Translations under genes and position numbers: made by a program | Notes under the pieces: model-generated | Seen by the model: the letters and a program-made list of their open reading frames with translations, nothing else | What the model was told of the DNA's origin: nothing | Databases searched by the model: none | Part shown: positions 54,973-63,459 of the stretch, one piece after another | How positions within the stretch are numbered: position 1 is the first letter of the stretch | How the letters are laid out: every line of letters starts with the position of its first letter | From: Chlorobaculum sp. MV4-Y | GTDB taxonomy: Bacteria > Bacteroidota > Chlorobiia > Chlorobiales > Chlorobiaceae | Assembly: GCF_025244685.1 (NCBI RefSeq) | Contig: NZ_CP104202.1 | Coordinates: 1,616,359 to 1,680,358 of the forward strand | DNA: 64,000 nt | Direction of reading: 5' to 3'

Positions 54973-57282
54973 TCCAATATAAGCACCACGCAAAAACTCC
55001 CGCCCGATCGCAGCTTGCCCCAAGCTTATGCCGCCATCGTTGGTGGGTACTTGTGCGTGAATCAGCACTTGGTAGCCATCACTTTCGAGTTCGTGAGCAA
55101 GCGTTTCAGTCAAAAGCTGGTTCTGGAATACGCCGCCGCTGAGGGCGACGGTTTTCAGGCCGGTTTCGTGACTGGCCATGCGCACAACTTCTGCAAACAT
55201 GCCGATAAGCGTGCGGTGGAAACGTTGGGCGACCTCCCCGGCTCTCGCACCAGCGCGGACGGCGGCAGCGATGTCGCGGAGCATAGGCGAAATGAGCATC
55301 AGCCACCGGTTGTCCTTCCGCTCGAAGCCAAAACTGTAGCCCGCATCAGCGATTCTTCCGCCTGCCGCCTGCATCAGCTCGATGGCAGCCTGGCCTTCGT
55401 AGCGGGCTTCGTGGCGCACTCCGCAGATGGAGGCGATGGCGTCGAAGAGGCGTCCGCAGCTTGAGCTTTCCACAGTACCAACTCCTTTTTCGAACAGTTC
55501 AAGCACCTGCGCCGACTGCGGCTGGCGGAGGCACTCCAGTCCCTCCGGCGACACGCCGCTGCGGTGGAGCCAGCCGAGGGCGGTTCGCCAGACTTGCCGC
55601 ACAGCCGCGTCGCCGCCGGGCAGGGGCATCGGTTCCAGCGAGGCGAAACGCGTCGCTCCGGCGGCGTCGCCGATCAGCACTTCGCCGCCCCATACCGTGC
55701 CGTCCGTGCCGTAACCAGTGCCGTCGAGCGTGAGGCCGATGGCCGGGCCATCGTAGTGATGCTCGGCGAGACACGAAGCGAGATGCGCGTGGTGGTGCTG
55801 CACGCCGAGCGTCGGCCTCTTCTGCTCCAGCGCCCAACGCGTAGTCATGTAGGCGGGATGGAGGTCGTGCACGAGCAGCTCGGCTTCAGTCTGGAAAATG
55901 CTTTGCAGATGCGCGGCCACGTCGTCGAAATGACGGTACGCTTCGTAGTTTTTCATGTCGCCGATGTGCTGGCTCATGAACGCCTCGCTGCCCTTCACCA
56001 GGCAGAGCGCGTTCTTCAGCTCGCCGCCCGTGCCAAGCACCGGCGGCCCGCTCGCGCGCAATCTGATCGGCGCGGGTGCGTAGCCCCGGCTGCGGCGAAT
56101 CAGGCGCACCGCTCCAGCCATCGACATCACCACCGAATCGTCGCAGCGCCGGGCGATGGGGCGGTCGTGCATCAGGAACGCATCGGCGATGCCCGCCAGC
56201 CGTTCGAGTGCCTCGGCGTTGTCGGCAACGAGCGGCTCCTCGCTGAAGTTGGCGCTGGTCATCACGAGCACCTCCGGGCCTTCGCGCACAAGCAGCCAGT
56301 GCAGCGGGGAGTAGGGCAGCATCACGCCGAGCCGGTCGTTGCCAGGCGCAATGGACGGGGCGAGCGAAAGCTCCGGACGCTTGCGCAGCAGCACGATCGG
56401 CGCTTGCGGCGAGGCAAGCGCAGCCTCCTCCTCCGGCGCGATTTCGCAGAGCGCACGCGCAGCATCGAGGTCACGCACCATCACGGCAAGTGGCTTCTCC
56501 TCGCGCCCCTTGCGGCTTCGGAGACGCTGAACGGCCTCCTCGTTCGAGGCATCGACGGCGAGATGGAAGCCGCCAATTCCCTTGATCGCCAGAATCTTCC
56601 CGCTCGCGAGCAGCTCGCCCGCCGCCGTGATCTCGTCGCTGACCTCAATCCGGACGCCATTCGCATCGCACAATTCGAGCTTTGGGCCGCACGCCGGGCA
56701 GGCGTTGGGCTGGGCGTGGAAGCGGCGGTCGGCGGAATAGTCGTACTCGCGCTGGCAGTCGGAACAGAGCGCGAAGTGTTTCATCGTGGTAAAGGGGCGG
56801 TCGTAGGGAACGGCCTCGACGATGGTGTAGCGCGGCCCGCAGTCGGTGCAGTTGGTGAATGCGTAGCGGTAGCGCCGTCCGGCGGGATTGGCGATGTCGG
56901 CAAGACAGGCAGGGCAGGTGGCGATATCGGGCGAAATGAGCGTCTGCATCGCTTCGCCGACGGAGGATTCGGAGATGACGAATCCCGGCTCGGCTTCGAC
57001 AGGCGGGATAACGCTCCGGTCAATCGAATCGATTCGCGAGAGCGGCGGCGCTTCGCTGCGCAGGGCGGCCTCGAAGCGTTCGAGAGCATCCGGTTCGCCC
57101 TCGACTTCGATCACGACGCCGGAGCTTGCATTGCGGATAAATCCGGCCAGACCGAAACGACCGGCAAGCCGCCAGACGAAGGGGCGAAATCCCACCCCCT
57201 GCACGATGCCGCGCACCTCGATCCGGCGGCGTTCACGTTGCGGCAAACCGCTCAGAGCGCTGCAAGTTTGGCGCTCAGCCAT
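54958..57282 (-). CDS. hypF: Carbamoyltransferase HypF
   Basis: This 774-residue protein uses carbamoyl phosphate to carbamoylate the HypE cysteine. It has an acylphosphatase-like domain (RIEVRGIVQGVGFRPFVWRLA), two zinc-finger-like CX2CX18CX2C blocks (CPACLADI, CTDCGPRY, CSDCQREYD, CPACGPKL), a YrdC-like domain (KILAIKGIGGFHLAVDA) and a Kae1-like domain (VQHHHAHLASCLAEH and LDGTGYGTDGTVWGGE). The ATG at 57282 overlaps the hypB end by 31 bases. The final residues appear to derive from an AT-rich repeat. Confidence 0.95.
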   Translation of the reverse strand: MAERQTCSALSGLPQRERRRIEVRGIVQGVGFRPFVWRLAGRFGLAGFIRNASSGVVIEVEGEPDALERFEAALRSEAPPLSRIDSIDRSVIPPVEAEPGFVISESSVGEAMQTLISPDIATCPACLADIANPAGRRYRYAFTNCTDCGPRYTIVEAVPYDRPFTTMKHFALCSDCQREYDYSADRRFHAQPNACPACGPKLELCDANGVRIEVSDEITAAGELLASGKILAIKGIGGFHLAVDASNEEAVQRLRSRKGREEKPLAVMVRDLDAARALCEIAPEEEAALASPQAPIVLLRKRPELSLAPSIAPGNDRLGVMLPYSPLHWLLVREGPEVLVMTSANFSEEPLVADNAEALERLAGIADAFLMHDRPIARRCDDSVVMSMAGAVRLIRRSRGYAPAPIRLRASGPPVLGTGGELKNALCLVKGSEAFMSQHIGDMKNYEAYRHFDDVAAHLQSIFQTEAELLVHDLHPAYMTTRWALEQKRPTLGVQHHHAHLASCLAEHHYDGPAIGLTLDGTGYGTDGTVWGGEVLIGDAAGATRFASLEPMPLPGGDAAVRQVWRTALGWLHRSGVSPEGLECLRQPQSAQVLELFEKGVGTVESSSCGRLFDAIASICGVRHEARYEGQAAIELMQAAGGRIADAGYSFGFERKDNRWLMLISPMLRDIAAAVRAGARAGEVAQRFHRTLIGMFAEVVRMASHETGLKTVALSGGVFQNQLLTETLAHELESDGYQVLIHAQVPTNDGGISLGQAAIGREFLRGAYIGVDNG

Positions 57283-58085
57283 GCGATCCACTCGTCGAAA
57301 CCCTCGCCGGTTCGGGCCGACAGCTCGATCCATTCGAGGTGGTGATTGACCTGCATGGCGTACTCGCGGCACTTGGCGGGGTCGAAATCGACGTGCGGCA
57401 AAAGGTCGATCTTGTTGAGCAGGCAGATGTCCGCCTCGTGGAACATGGTGGGGTATTTCAGCGGCTTGTCCTCGCCCTCGGTGACGCTGATAACCACCAC
57501 CTTTGCCGCCTCGCCGAGGTCGAAGAGCGCCGGGCAAACCAGGTTGCCGACGTTCTCGATGCAGAGCAGCGAACGCTCCGGCGGGTCGAGTTCCTTGAGC
57601 GCACGCTGCACCATCTGCGCGTCGAGGTGGCAACCGGTACCGGTGTTGACCTGGATGACCGGCACGCCGAGCGCGTCGATCCGGTCGGCGTCGTTGGTGG
57701 TCTGCTGGTCGCCCTCGATCACCGTGACGGGGCAGTGCTCCAGCAGCGCCGGAATGGTCTTTTCAAGAATCGAGGTCTTGCCGGAGCCGGGCGAGCTGAG
57801 AAAGTTCAGCGCCAGCACCCGGCGTGCCTCGAACCAGCCACGATTGCGCTCGGCGAGCAGGTTGTTCTGCAACAGCACGTCCTGCTCCATCTGCACCTTG
57901 CGAGCCTCGCCATGGTGGTGGTGGTGATGATCGTGACCATGCTCGTGATGGTGGTCGTGACCATGTTCGTGCTCGTGATGGTGATGATGGCCGCCCTCAT
58001 CGCCGACGTGGACATGATAATCTTTGACGCCCGGCTTGCGAAGCACCGCTCCGCCATCACCCGAACAACCGCAAGTATCGCACAT
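57252..58085 (-). CDS. hypB: Nickel-insertion GTPase HypB with His-rich domain
   Basis: This 277-residue protein has the N-terminal high-affinity nickel motif MCDTCGCSG, then a very His-rich stretch (about residues 33-58, mainly HHHHHEHEHGHDHHH units), then a G3E GTPase domain with SSPGSGKTSILE, EGDQQTTNDADRI and the nickel site CHLDAQMV. The G4 motif is LLNKIDLL. The His tract should store nickel. It works with HypA to load [NiFe] hydrogenase. Confidence 0.96.
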   Translation of the reverse strand: MCDTCGCSGDGGAVLRKPGVKDYHVHVGDEGGHHHHHEHEHGHDHHHEHGHDHHHHHHGEARKVQMEQDVLLQNNLLAERNRGWFEARRVLALNFLSSPGSGKTSILEKTIPALLEHCPVTVIEGDQQTTNDADRIDALGVPVIQVNTGTGCHLDAQMVQRALKELDPPERSLLCIENVGNLVCPALFDLGEAAKVVVISVTEGEDKPLKYPTMFHEADICLLNKIDLLPHVDFDPAKCREYAMQVNHHLEWIELSARTGEGFDEWIAWLSAKLAAL

Positions 58086-58137
58086 AGTTGATTACTCCCT
58101 GAATGGTATAATTATAAATATGGTTGAGCAGCCGTTT

Positions 58138-58479
58138 TTACTCGATCGTGAACGAACGCACCGCCAGTTCCTGGCCCGATTCGACCGTCACCCGGAACTG
58201 ACCACACGCCGGGCACTTGGCGTAAAAGCTCGTGACCGCGAAGCGCTCGCCGCACGCTTCGCAGCGGCCTCGCCCCTCCGGCTCTTCGATCACCAGTTCG
58301 GCTCCCTCGGCGGCAGTGTCGCGGCAGGCTGCCGAAAAGCAGAACTTCAGCGACTCGACCTCTATGCCCGCAAGCTTTCCGACCACCAGTTCGATGCCGG
58401 TAATTCTGCCGCCCCCCTCCTCGCGGGCCTTGTCAACCACGGCCTTGATCACCGACATGGCGATGGACATTTCATGCAT
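58138..58479 (-). CDS. hypA: Hydrogenase nickel incorporation protein HypA
   Basis: This 113-residue protein starts with the nickel-binding MHEMSIAMSVIKAVVD and has the zinc site CEACGERFAV and CPACGQFRV (two CXXC pairs). It partners HypB. It is the first gene of the hyp run, which reads A-B-F-C-D-E with cargo between later genes. Confidence 0.95.
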   Translation of the reverse strand: MHEMSIAMSVIKAVVDKAREEGGGRITGIELVVGKLAGIEVESLKFCFSAACRDTAAEGAELVIEEPEGRGRCEACGERFAVTSFYAKCPACGQFRVTVESGQELAVRSFTIE

Positions 58480-58614
58480 GGGCTACCATCATTTTCAGAT
58501 AAAACAAACTCTTGAAATCACCTACCCCGCTCAACCGAAAACAGTTCCACTGCAACGATTGAGGGTAGTGATGAATGATCGCCAAAATTTTCTTAATTTC
58601 GCAAAGCATAACCG

Positions 58615-58756
58615 AGGCATCTCTAAAAAGTGTCATGAGCGTCCCGAGTGCAAGGCGGATGGAGCGCAGAAACCGGAGCGTACTGATAGTACGTGAGGAT
58701 TTCGAGCACCACCCAACGCAGCAATCGGGACGCGCAATAAGTTTTTAGAGGTGCCT
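58615..58756. mobile_element. MITE-like element upstream of pyrB
   Basis: The terminal inverted repeats AGGCATCTCTAAAAAG and GTTTTTAGAGGTGCCT match at 14 of 16 positions and bound 142 bases without a gene. Inside are further inverted pieces (GCGTCCCGA with TCGGGACGC, and GTACTGATAGTAC). The structure is that of a miniature inverted-repeat element. No target-site duplication was clear. It ends 26 bases before the pyrB start. Confidence 0.75.
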
Positions 58757-58782
58757 ACCAACACTTAACCATTTCAGCACTC

Positions 58783-59709
58783 TTGAACCACCTCACGGGA
58801 TTATACGGACTGCACGCTGACACGCTTCATGATCTTCTCGACCTTGCCGCAGGTTACAGGGAAGGCCTCAACAGAGAGCCGGAAATCTTCGCCCCTGTGC
58901 TCGCAAACCGTCGCGTCGCCCTCGTTTTCTTTGAAAATTCTACCCGCACCCGCTTTTCGTTCGAGCTTGCCGCGCGGCACCTCGGCGCGGGGACGCTGAG
59001 CTTCACGGCAGCGTCGAGCAGCGTCAGCAAGGGCGAAACGCTCTCGGACACTATCCGGAACCTCGAAGCGATGAAGGTGGACGCTTTCGTACTGCGCCAT
59101 CCGTCGTCAGGAGCAGCGGATTTTGTAGCCTCGATCACCGACCGGCCAGTCATCAACGCCGGTGACGGCACGCACGAGCATCCGACGCAGGCGCTGCTCG
59201 ACATCCTCACCCTTCGTGAATATTTCGGCAAGATCAAGGGGCTGAAGATCATGATCCTCGGTGACATTCTGCACAGCCGCGTTGCCAGATCGAACATCAT
59301 CGGCCTGAAAACGCTCGGCGCCGAAATCGCCGTTTGTGCTCCCACGACGCTCCTGCCAGGCCGCATCGACCAGCTCGGCGTGCAGGTATTCACCGGCATC
59401 GACGAGGCGCTCGCGTGGGCCGACGCGGCCATCGTGCTGCGGCTCCAGCTCGAACGGGCAACCGGCGGCTTCATTCCGTCGCTCGAAGAGTATTCGGCCT
59501 CGTACGGCCTGACCGACGAGAAGCTCGACCGCCTGAAACGGCTCCTGCCAGTGCTCCATCCGGGGCCGATCAACCGGGAGATCGAAATATCCAATCTGGT
59601 GGCCGATCGCATCCAGCCGCCGGGCTATTCAAGCAGCATGCTGATGGAGCAGGTGACCAACGGCGTGGCCGTCCGCATGGCCGTGCTGCACCGGCTGCTG
59701 GCCAGGTGA
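58783..59709 (+). CDS. pyrB: Aspartate carbamoyltransferase catalytic subunit
   Basis: This 308-residue enzyme condenses aspartate with carbamoyl phosphate, the committed step of pyrimidine synthesis. The motifs FENSTRTRFSFE, HPTQALLDILT, HSRVARSN and HPGPINRE are all in place. The start is TTG, without an ATG alternative nearby that keeps the N-terminus. The MITE-like element lies immediately upstream and may supply or have replaced the promoter. No pyrI gene adjoins. Confidence 0.95.
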   Translation: MNHLTGLYGLHADTLHDLLDLAAGYREGLNREPEIFAPVLANRRVALVFFENSTRTRFSFELAARHLGAGTLSFTAASSSVSKGETLSDTIRNLEAMKVDAFVLRHPSSGAADFVASITDRPVINAGDGTHEHPTQALLDILTLREYFGKIKGLKIMILGDILHSRVARSNIIGLKTLGAEIAVCAPTTLLPGRIDQLGVQVFTGIDEALAWADAAIVLRLQLERATGGFIPSLEEYSASYGLTDEKLDRLKRLLPVLHPGPINREIEISNLVADRIQPPGYSSSMLMEQVTNGVAVRMAVLHRLLAR

Positions 59710-59782
59710 GGCAGTGGCCCGGCGCAATGACTTGACAGACTCTTTTTTACACACAACAACTTCCGATCAAGGATCACACGTC

Positions 59783-60658
59783 ATGCAAAAAAGCACATCC
59801 CTTTTGACAGCTGCGATGTTCGGCGCGCTCTGCGCCACAGCGCCGCTTTCGACGGCCTCGGCTGAATCGGCCATCAAGCCGACCTTCGACACGCTCTTCG
59901 AGCCGCTCGTCGCTGACCCGATGGAGCCACGGATCGCCGTCATGCCAATGCTCGGCAAGAAGAAGCTTCAGCTCGACATCGGCACCTCGGCTGACCTGTA
60001 CCAGAACGACAGCAAGACCTTCGCCGTCGGCATCGATTTCGCCACCTGGTCACTCCTGAACAGAACCAGCAACTTCAAGTTCCCGGTGGACTGCATCGAT
60101 TACATGTTCGGCATCAACACGACCTTCCGCCAGCAGATCAAGGATAGTGCATTGCCTTTCGATGAAGCGAGTGTGCGGGTGCGCCTGAGCCACATTTCAG
60201 CCCATTTCGAAGATGGCCACACCGATGACAACGGCGACTGGCTCCATCCGGAGGAGAGCCCCTTCGGCATTCCCTTTACCTACAGCCGCGAGTTCGTCAA
60301 CGTAACAGGCGCGCTTTCCGCACCGGGCCGCCGCGTCTATCTGGGCTATCAGTACCTGTACCACACCCTTCCGGACAAGATCAGCCCCAGCTCGTTCCAG
60401 GCTGGCGTGGAGATCGGACTTCCGGCCAATGCCTACGTGGCCGCCGACTTCAAGCTGCTTCCCAAATGGGATTGGAACGAGGGCAAAACCGACGGCTACC
60501 GCGGCACCTGGAACCTGCAAGCCGGAATGCGCCTCACCTCGATCGGCCTGAAAAACGTGAGGGTCGCCGCCAACTACTTCTCCGGCATGAGCCGCCACGG
60601 CATGTACTTCTACAAACCCGAGAGCTTCACGACGCTTGGCATGATTGTCGATTTGTGA
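59783..60658 (+). CDS. Outer membrane protein, DUF1207-like
   Basis: This 291-residue protein has a signal peptide ending near ASA. The mature part contains KLQLDIGTSADLYQND, the conserved VRVRLSHISAHFEDGH segment and REFVNVTGALSAPGRRVYLGYQYLYHT, and ends with an aromatic/hydrophobic strand (TTLGMIVDL). The RLSHxSxH stretch fits DUF1207 outer membrane proteins. Start chosen at the signal peptide ATG. Function unknown; it lies alone after pyrB. Confidence 0.7.
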   Translation: MQKSTSLLTAAMFGALCATAPLSTASAESAIKPTFDTLFEPLVADPMEPRIAVMPMLGKKKLQLDIGTSADLYQNDSKTFAVGIDFATWSLLNRTSNFKFPVDCIDYMFGINTTFRQQIKDSALPFDEASVRVRLSHISAHFEDGHTDDNGDWLHPEESPFGIPFTYSREFVNVTGALSAPGRRVYLGYQYLYHTLPDKISPSSFQAGVEIGLPANAYVAADFKLLPKWDWNEGKTDGYRGTWNLQAGMRLTSIGLKNVRVAANYFSGMSRHGMYFYKPESFTTLGMIVDL

Positions 60659-60665
60659 AGATCAG

Positions 60666-60745
60666 GGCAGGCACAGGGGCCTGCCCCTATAAAAAATACC
60701 GACACCAATTCTGTTGTAGGGGCAACCCTCGCGGTTGCCCTTCCC
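60666..60745. repeat. Two GC-rich hairpin repeats (REP-like)
   Basis: GGGCAGGCACAGGGGCCTGCCC and GGGGCAACCCTCGCGGTTGCCC form two successive hairpins about 35 bases apart between convergent genes. They look like dispersed extragenic palindromes and could also end both transcripts. Confidence 0.55.
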
Positions 60746-60750
60746 CCCCC

Positions 60751-61272
60751 TCACAGCGTCGAGTCAAAGAACTCCGGGCAGAGGGTGTCGAAACCACGGC
60801 GGAGCCCCGAGTCGATAAATTTGTAGAGGAATGGCGGATAGAGGCGGAAACCGGCCAGCCCGTCGAGCGGGAGCCAGCGGGTTTCGAGGATCATCTGCCG
60901 GTCGTCGGGAAGTTCCGGGTCACAGCCCGTGACGAGCTGACCGCCGGTCACTTCGCAATGAAAGCCGAGCGAAACCGAGTGGTGCCGCTCCCCCTGCCCC
61001 GGCAAACCCGGATGAGGCCAAAGCAGCTCCTTGACAAACACCATGCCGCCAACTTCGCACTCCAGTCCGGTCTCCTCCCGCACTTCGCGTCTCAGCGCCT
61101 CCTCAAGCGTTTCACCCCGCTCGACAACCCCGCCCGGCAGAATCCAGTAGCTTTGGGGCAAGGCTGGATCGTCCGGCGCAAAGCTCCGGTGCTCGACAAA
61201 CAGCGCATGGCCATCCTGAACACACAAGGCGCTGACTCTCAGATTAATCAGCTTTCTCGAAGGATGGTGCAT
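60751..61272 (-). CDS. Nudix hydrolase
   Basis: This 173-residue protein has a perfect Nudix box, GGVVERGETLEEALRREVREETGLE (GX5EX7REUXEEXGU), near residues 46-70. It should hydrolyse a nucleoside diphosphate linked to some other group; the specificity is not evident from sequence. It is a single gene convergent with the DUF1207-like gene. Confidence 0.9.
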   Translation of the reverse strand: MHHPSRKLINLRVSALCVQDGHALFVEHRSFAPDDPALPQSYWILPGGVVERGETLEEALRREVREETGLECEVGGMVFVKELLWPHPGLPGQGERHHSVSLGFHCEVTGGQLVTGCDPELPDDRQMILETRWLPLDGLAGFRLYPPFLYKFIDSGLRRGFDTLCPEFFDSTL

Positions 61273-61644
61273 AAACGTATCCGTTGCGGTGTTCGATAGT
61301 TGCTCTCAGGCAATAAACGAAATTATTCGTCAGGACTGAACCTCACCGGGCTGTTTCGCTGCTCACAAGTTCCCGATGGCTAAACAGCGTGAACCACCCG
61401 GCAACGCTTTAAATGACAAGCTTTTGCAAACTGCGTAACCATATAGCCACAATGCAAAAAAAGGGAAAGGAATCTTTTTTTGGACTAATCAATACTATTT
61501 ACTTAATTTAGCGCTAACCATAACCACACCTGTTCTTTTCATGTACCCTGTGTTGCCATTCCGGGAAGAGTGGTAACCGGCCGCTTCGGGCGGTCAATTT
61601 TTGTTTTGACAACACGCATCACACAACCTAACGGAGAACACACA
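61273..61644. other. Leader region upstream of porin gene
   Basis: The region of about 370 bases is AT-rich in its middle (around 61450-61520) and is likely to hold the porin promoter and a long 5' untranslated region. A CGGCCGCTTCGGGCGG stem followed by TTTTTG near 61580-61606 could act as an attenuator. No gene was recognised. Confidence 0.5.
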
Positions 61645-62754
61645 ATGAAAAAAATGCTATCTCTTGCTGCGATGTTCGCAGTACTGGCATCTGCCTCCAC
61701 CGCTCAGGCTGAACTGAAACTCGGCGGAGACGCCAGTGTCAGAGTCAGAGAGGATTCTTACGCCGGTAATACCAACATTACTGATGACAACCTTAGCTGG
61801 CAGTACAGAGTCCGCCTGAATGCATCTGCCGATCTGGGCGATGGCTACTTCTTCAAGACCATGATCACCAATGAAAATGACGATGGAGGCTGGGTAACGT
61901 CTAATAACATCCAGAATGAGTTCAGCCTTAGCGTCTCGAATTTCTACTTCGGCCGCATGCTTGAAAACTGCCATTACATGGCTGGCCGTCTGCCGCTGAA
62001 CTCCTTCAACAACCCGATTTTCGACATCACCCTCTTCCCGACTACTGCTGTTGACAATCCGGTTTATAACATCTTCATGGACCGTGCATATGGCCTGAAC
62101 TACGGCACCAAGATCGGTAACGGCATGCTGAACGCTACGCTTGTGGTTCTTGACGATGCCAGTACGACTACGTCTCCCTCGACTGACGGCGACGGCATTT
62201 TCAACGATGGCTATGCGCTGCATCTCGACTACAAGGTCAATGTTGGTAATGTCACCCTTGAGCCTCAGTTCCTGACGGTTCTGACCAATGGCACCACTGG
62301 TTCACAGCCCATCGACTCTTCCGATGCTGTTCTTCATTACTATCCGATCTATGCCAAAATCACCCCGTGGACGGTTGGCGGTTTGGTCGGTGTGCCTGCT
62401 GGCGACCTGAAACTTACCTTCGGCGCGTTCTATACCGCTTGCAATGACACCACACCAAACGGTGGACCCTCTGTCGATTACAATGGTTATCTGTTCAGGG
62501 TCAAAGGCGAAATCGGCAACTTCATGATTTCGTACGACTACAACAGAGCAACCGACAAGGTTGGCGTAGATACCAAGCACACCAACAACTTCATCTGGGC
62601 ACAGTACAAGATCCCGGTGTACTCTTCGGCAATGGGCAGCGTCACGCTTCAGCCAACCCTGCGTTACACGACCAACAAAGCTGAATCGAATGGCACCACT
62701 TACGTTGATCAGCAGCGTCTCCGCAGCGAGCTTTGGGCAACCGTTACTTTCTAA
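61645..62754 (+). CDS. Major outer membrane porin
   Basis: This 369-residue beta-barrel protein has a signal peptide (MKKMLSLAAMFAVLASASTAQA) and a mature start ELKLGGDASVRVRED. The many short alternating strands, the Asn/Thr/Asp-rich loops and the final LWATVTF with C-terminal Phe indicate an outer membrane porin of Chlorobi type. GGAG lies upstream of the ATG. It has its own strong terminator, consistent with high expression. Substrate unknown. Confidence 0.82.
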   Translation: MKKMLSLAAMFAVLASASTAQAELKLGGDASVRVREDSYAGNTNITDDNLSWQYRVRLNASADLGDGYFFKTMITNENDDGGWVTSNNIQNEFSLSVSNFYFGRMLENCHYMAGRLPLNSFNNPIFDITLFPTTAVDNPVYNIFMDRAYGLNYGTKIGNGMLNATLVVLDDASTTTSPSTDGDGIFNDGYALHLDYKVNVGNVTLEPQFLTVLTNGTTGSQPIDSSDAVLHYYPIYAKITPWTVGGLVGVPAGDLKLTFGAFYTACNDTTPNGGPSVDYNGYLFRVKGEIGNFMISYDYNRATDKVGVDTKHTNNFIWAQYKIPVYSSAMGSVTLQPTLRYTTNKAESNGTTYVDQQRLRSELWATVTF

Positions 62755-62776
62755 GGCTGTTCCGCAGCAACGTTTT

Positions 62777-62806
62777 AAAAAAGCCGCAGTTTCCTGCGGC
62801 TTTTTT
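62777..62806 (+). terminator. Terminator after porin gene
   Basis: AAGCCGCAG and CTGCGGCTT form the stem with a four-base loop, preceded by an A-run and followed by TTTTT. Confidence 0.92.
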
Positions 62807-63148
62807 ATTGTCAGAGGAACAGAATGCTGACGGACAGTATAGGCGCGAAATGAACAATTATGAGTTCCGCCCTATATCGCGTATATTGTTAACAATCGGT
62901 AAACATGCATTGGCTGTCGGAAGCTCATAACCGGAAAGCTCAATGAATCCGAATAGCCTACACTTCAGTTCGATTTGTGATTGTGATTAAGGCGCATGGC
63001 GGGAAACCCCACTTTCCCGCATGAATGCCTGACAGAATAAGTTGTTACGTCCGTTTATACGACTGTTCTCTTTATTATCGGCATCGCCCTACATGGTGCC
63101 ATGTTCTGTCTTTAGTAGTTCTCTAACAAGCACAAACACACCAATACC
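62807..63148. other. Intergenic region before the symporter genes
   Basis: About 340 bases without a gene, containing a TTGTTAACAA palindrome near 62888. It should carry the promoter of the DUF4212/symporter pair. Confidence 0.5.
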
Positions 63149-63406
63149 ATGGAAAAAGCAAAACTCCAGGAGTACTGGAAAATCAACCTCGGCTACCTCG
63201 TCGGCCTGCTGGTGACATGGTTCGTCGTTTCGTACGGATTCGGCATTCTCCTTGCTGAACCACTGAACGCGATCCGGCTCGGCGGATTCAAACTGGGCTT
63301 CTGGTTCGCCCAGCAAGGCTCCATCTATGTCTTCGTGGTGCTGATTTTCGTCTATGTCGCCCTGATGAACAAGCTCGACAAAAAGTTCGACGTCCACGAG
63401 GACTGA
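63149..63406 (+). CDS. DUF4212 small subunit of sodium/solute symporter
   Basis: This 85-residue protein has two membrane helices and the family start KLQEYWKINLGYLVGLLVTWFVVSYGFGILLAEPLN, then LGFWFAQQGSIYVFVVLIFVYVALMNKLDKKFDV. DUF4212 proteins are small partners of SSS-family symporters for acetate-like monocarboxylates. The large subunit gene follows 53 bases later but carries two in-frame stops. Confidence 0.92.
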   Translation: MEKAKLQEYWKINLGYLVGLLVTWFVVSYGFGILLAEPLNAIRLGGFKLGFWFAQQGSIYVFVVLIFVYVALMNKLDKKFDVHED

Positions 63407-63459
63407 GCTGAACGCAGGGTTATCCGAACAGTATTTTCCAAACGTTTAAATCTACCATC

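Noticed and set aside
55564-57345. 593-codon plus-strand frame opposite hypF
   Set aside because: Antisense shadow of hypF; no family resemblance.
57906-58010. Apparent simple-sequence repeat of GTGGTGATG type
   Set aside because: It is explained by the histidine codons of the hypB metal-storage stretch, not by a separate repeat element.
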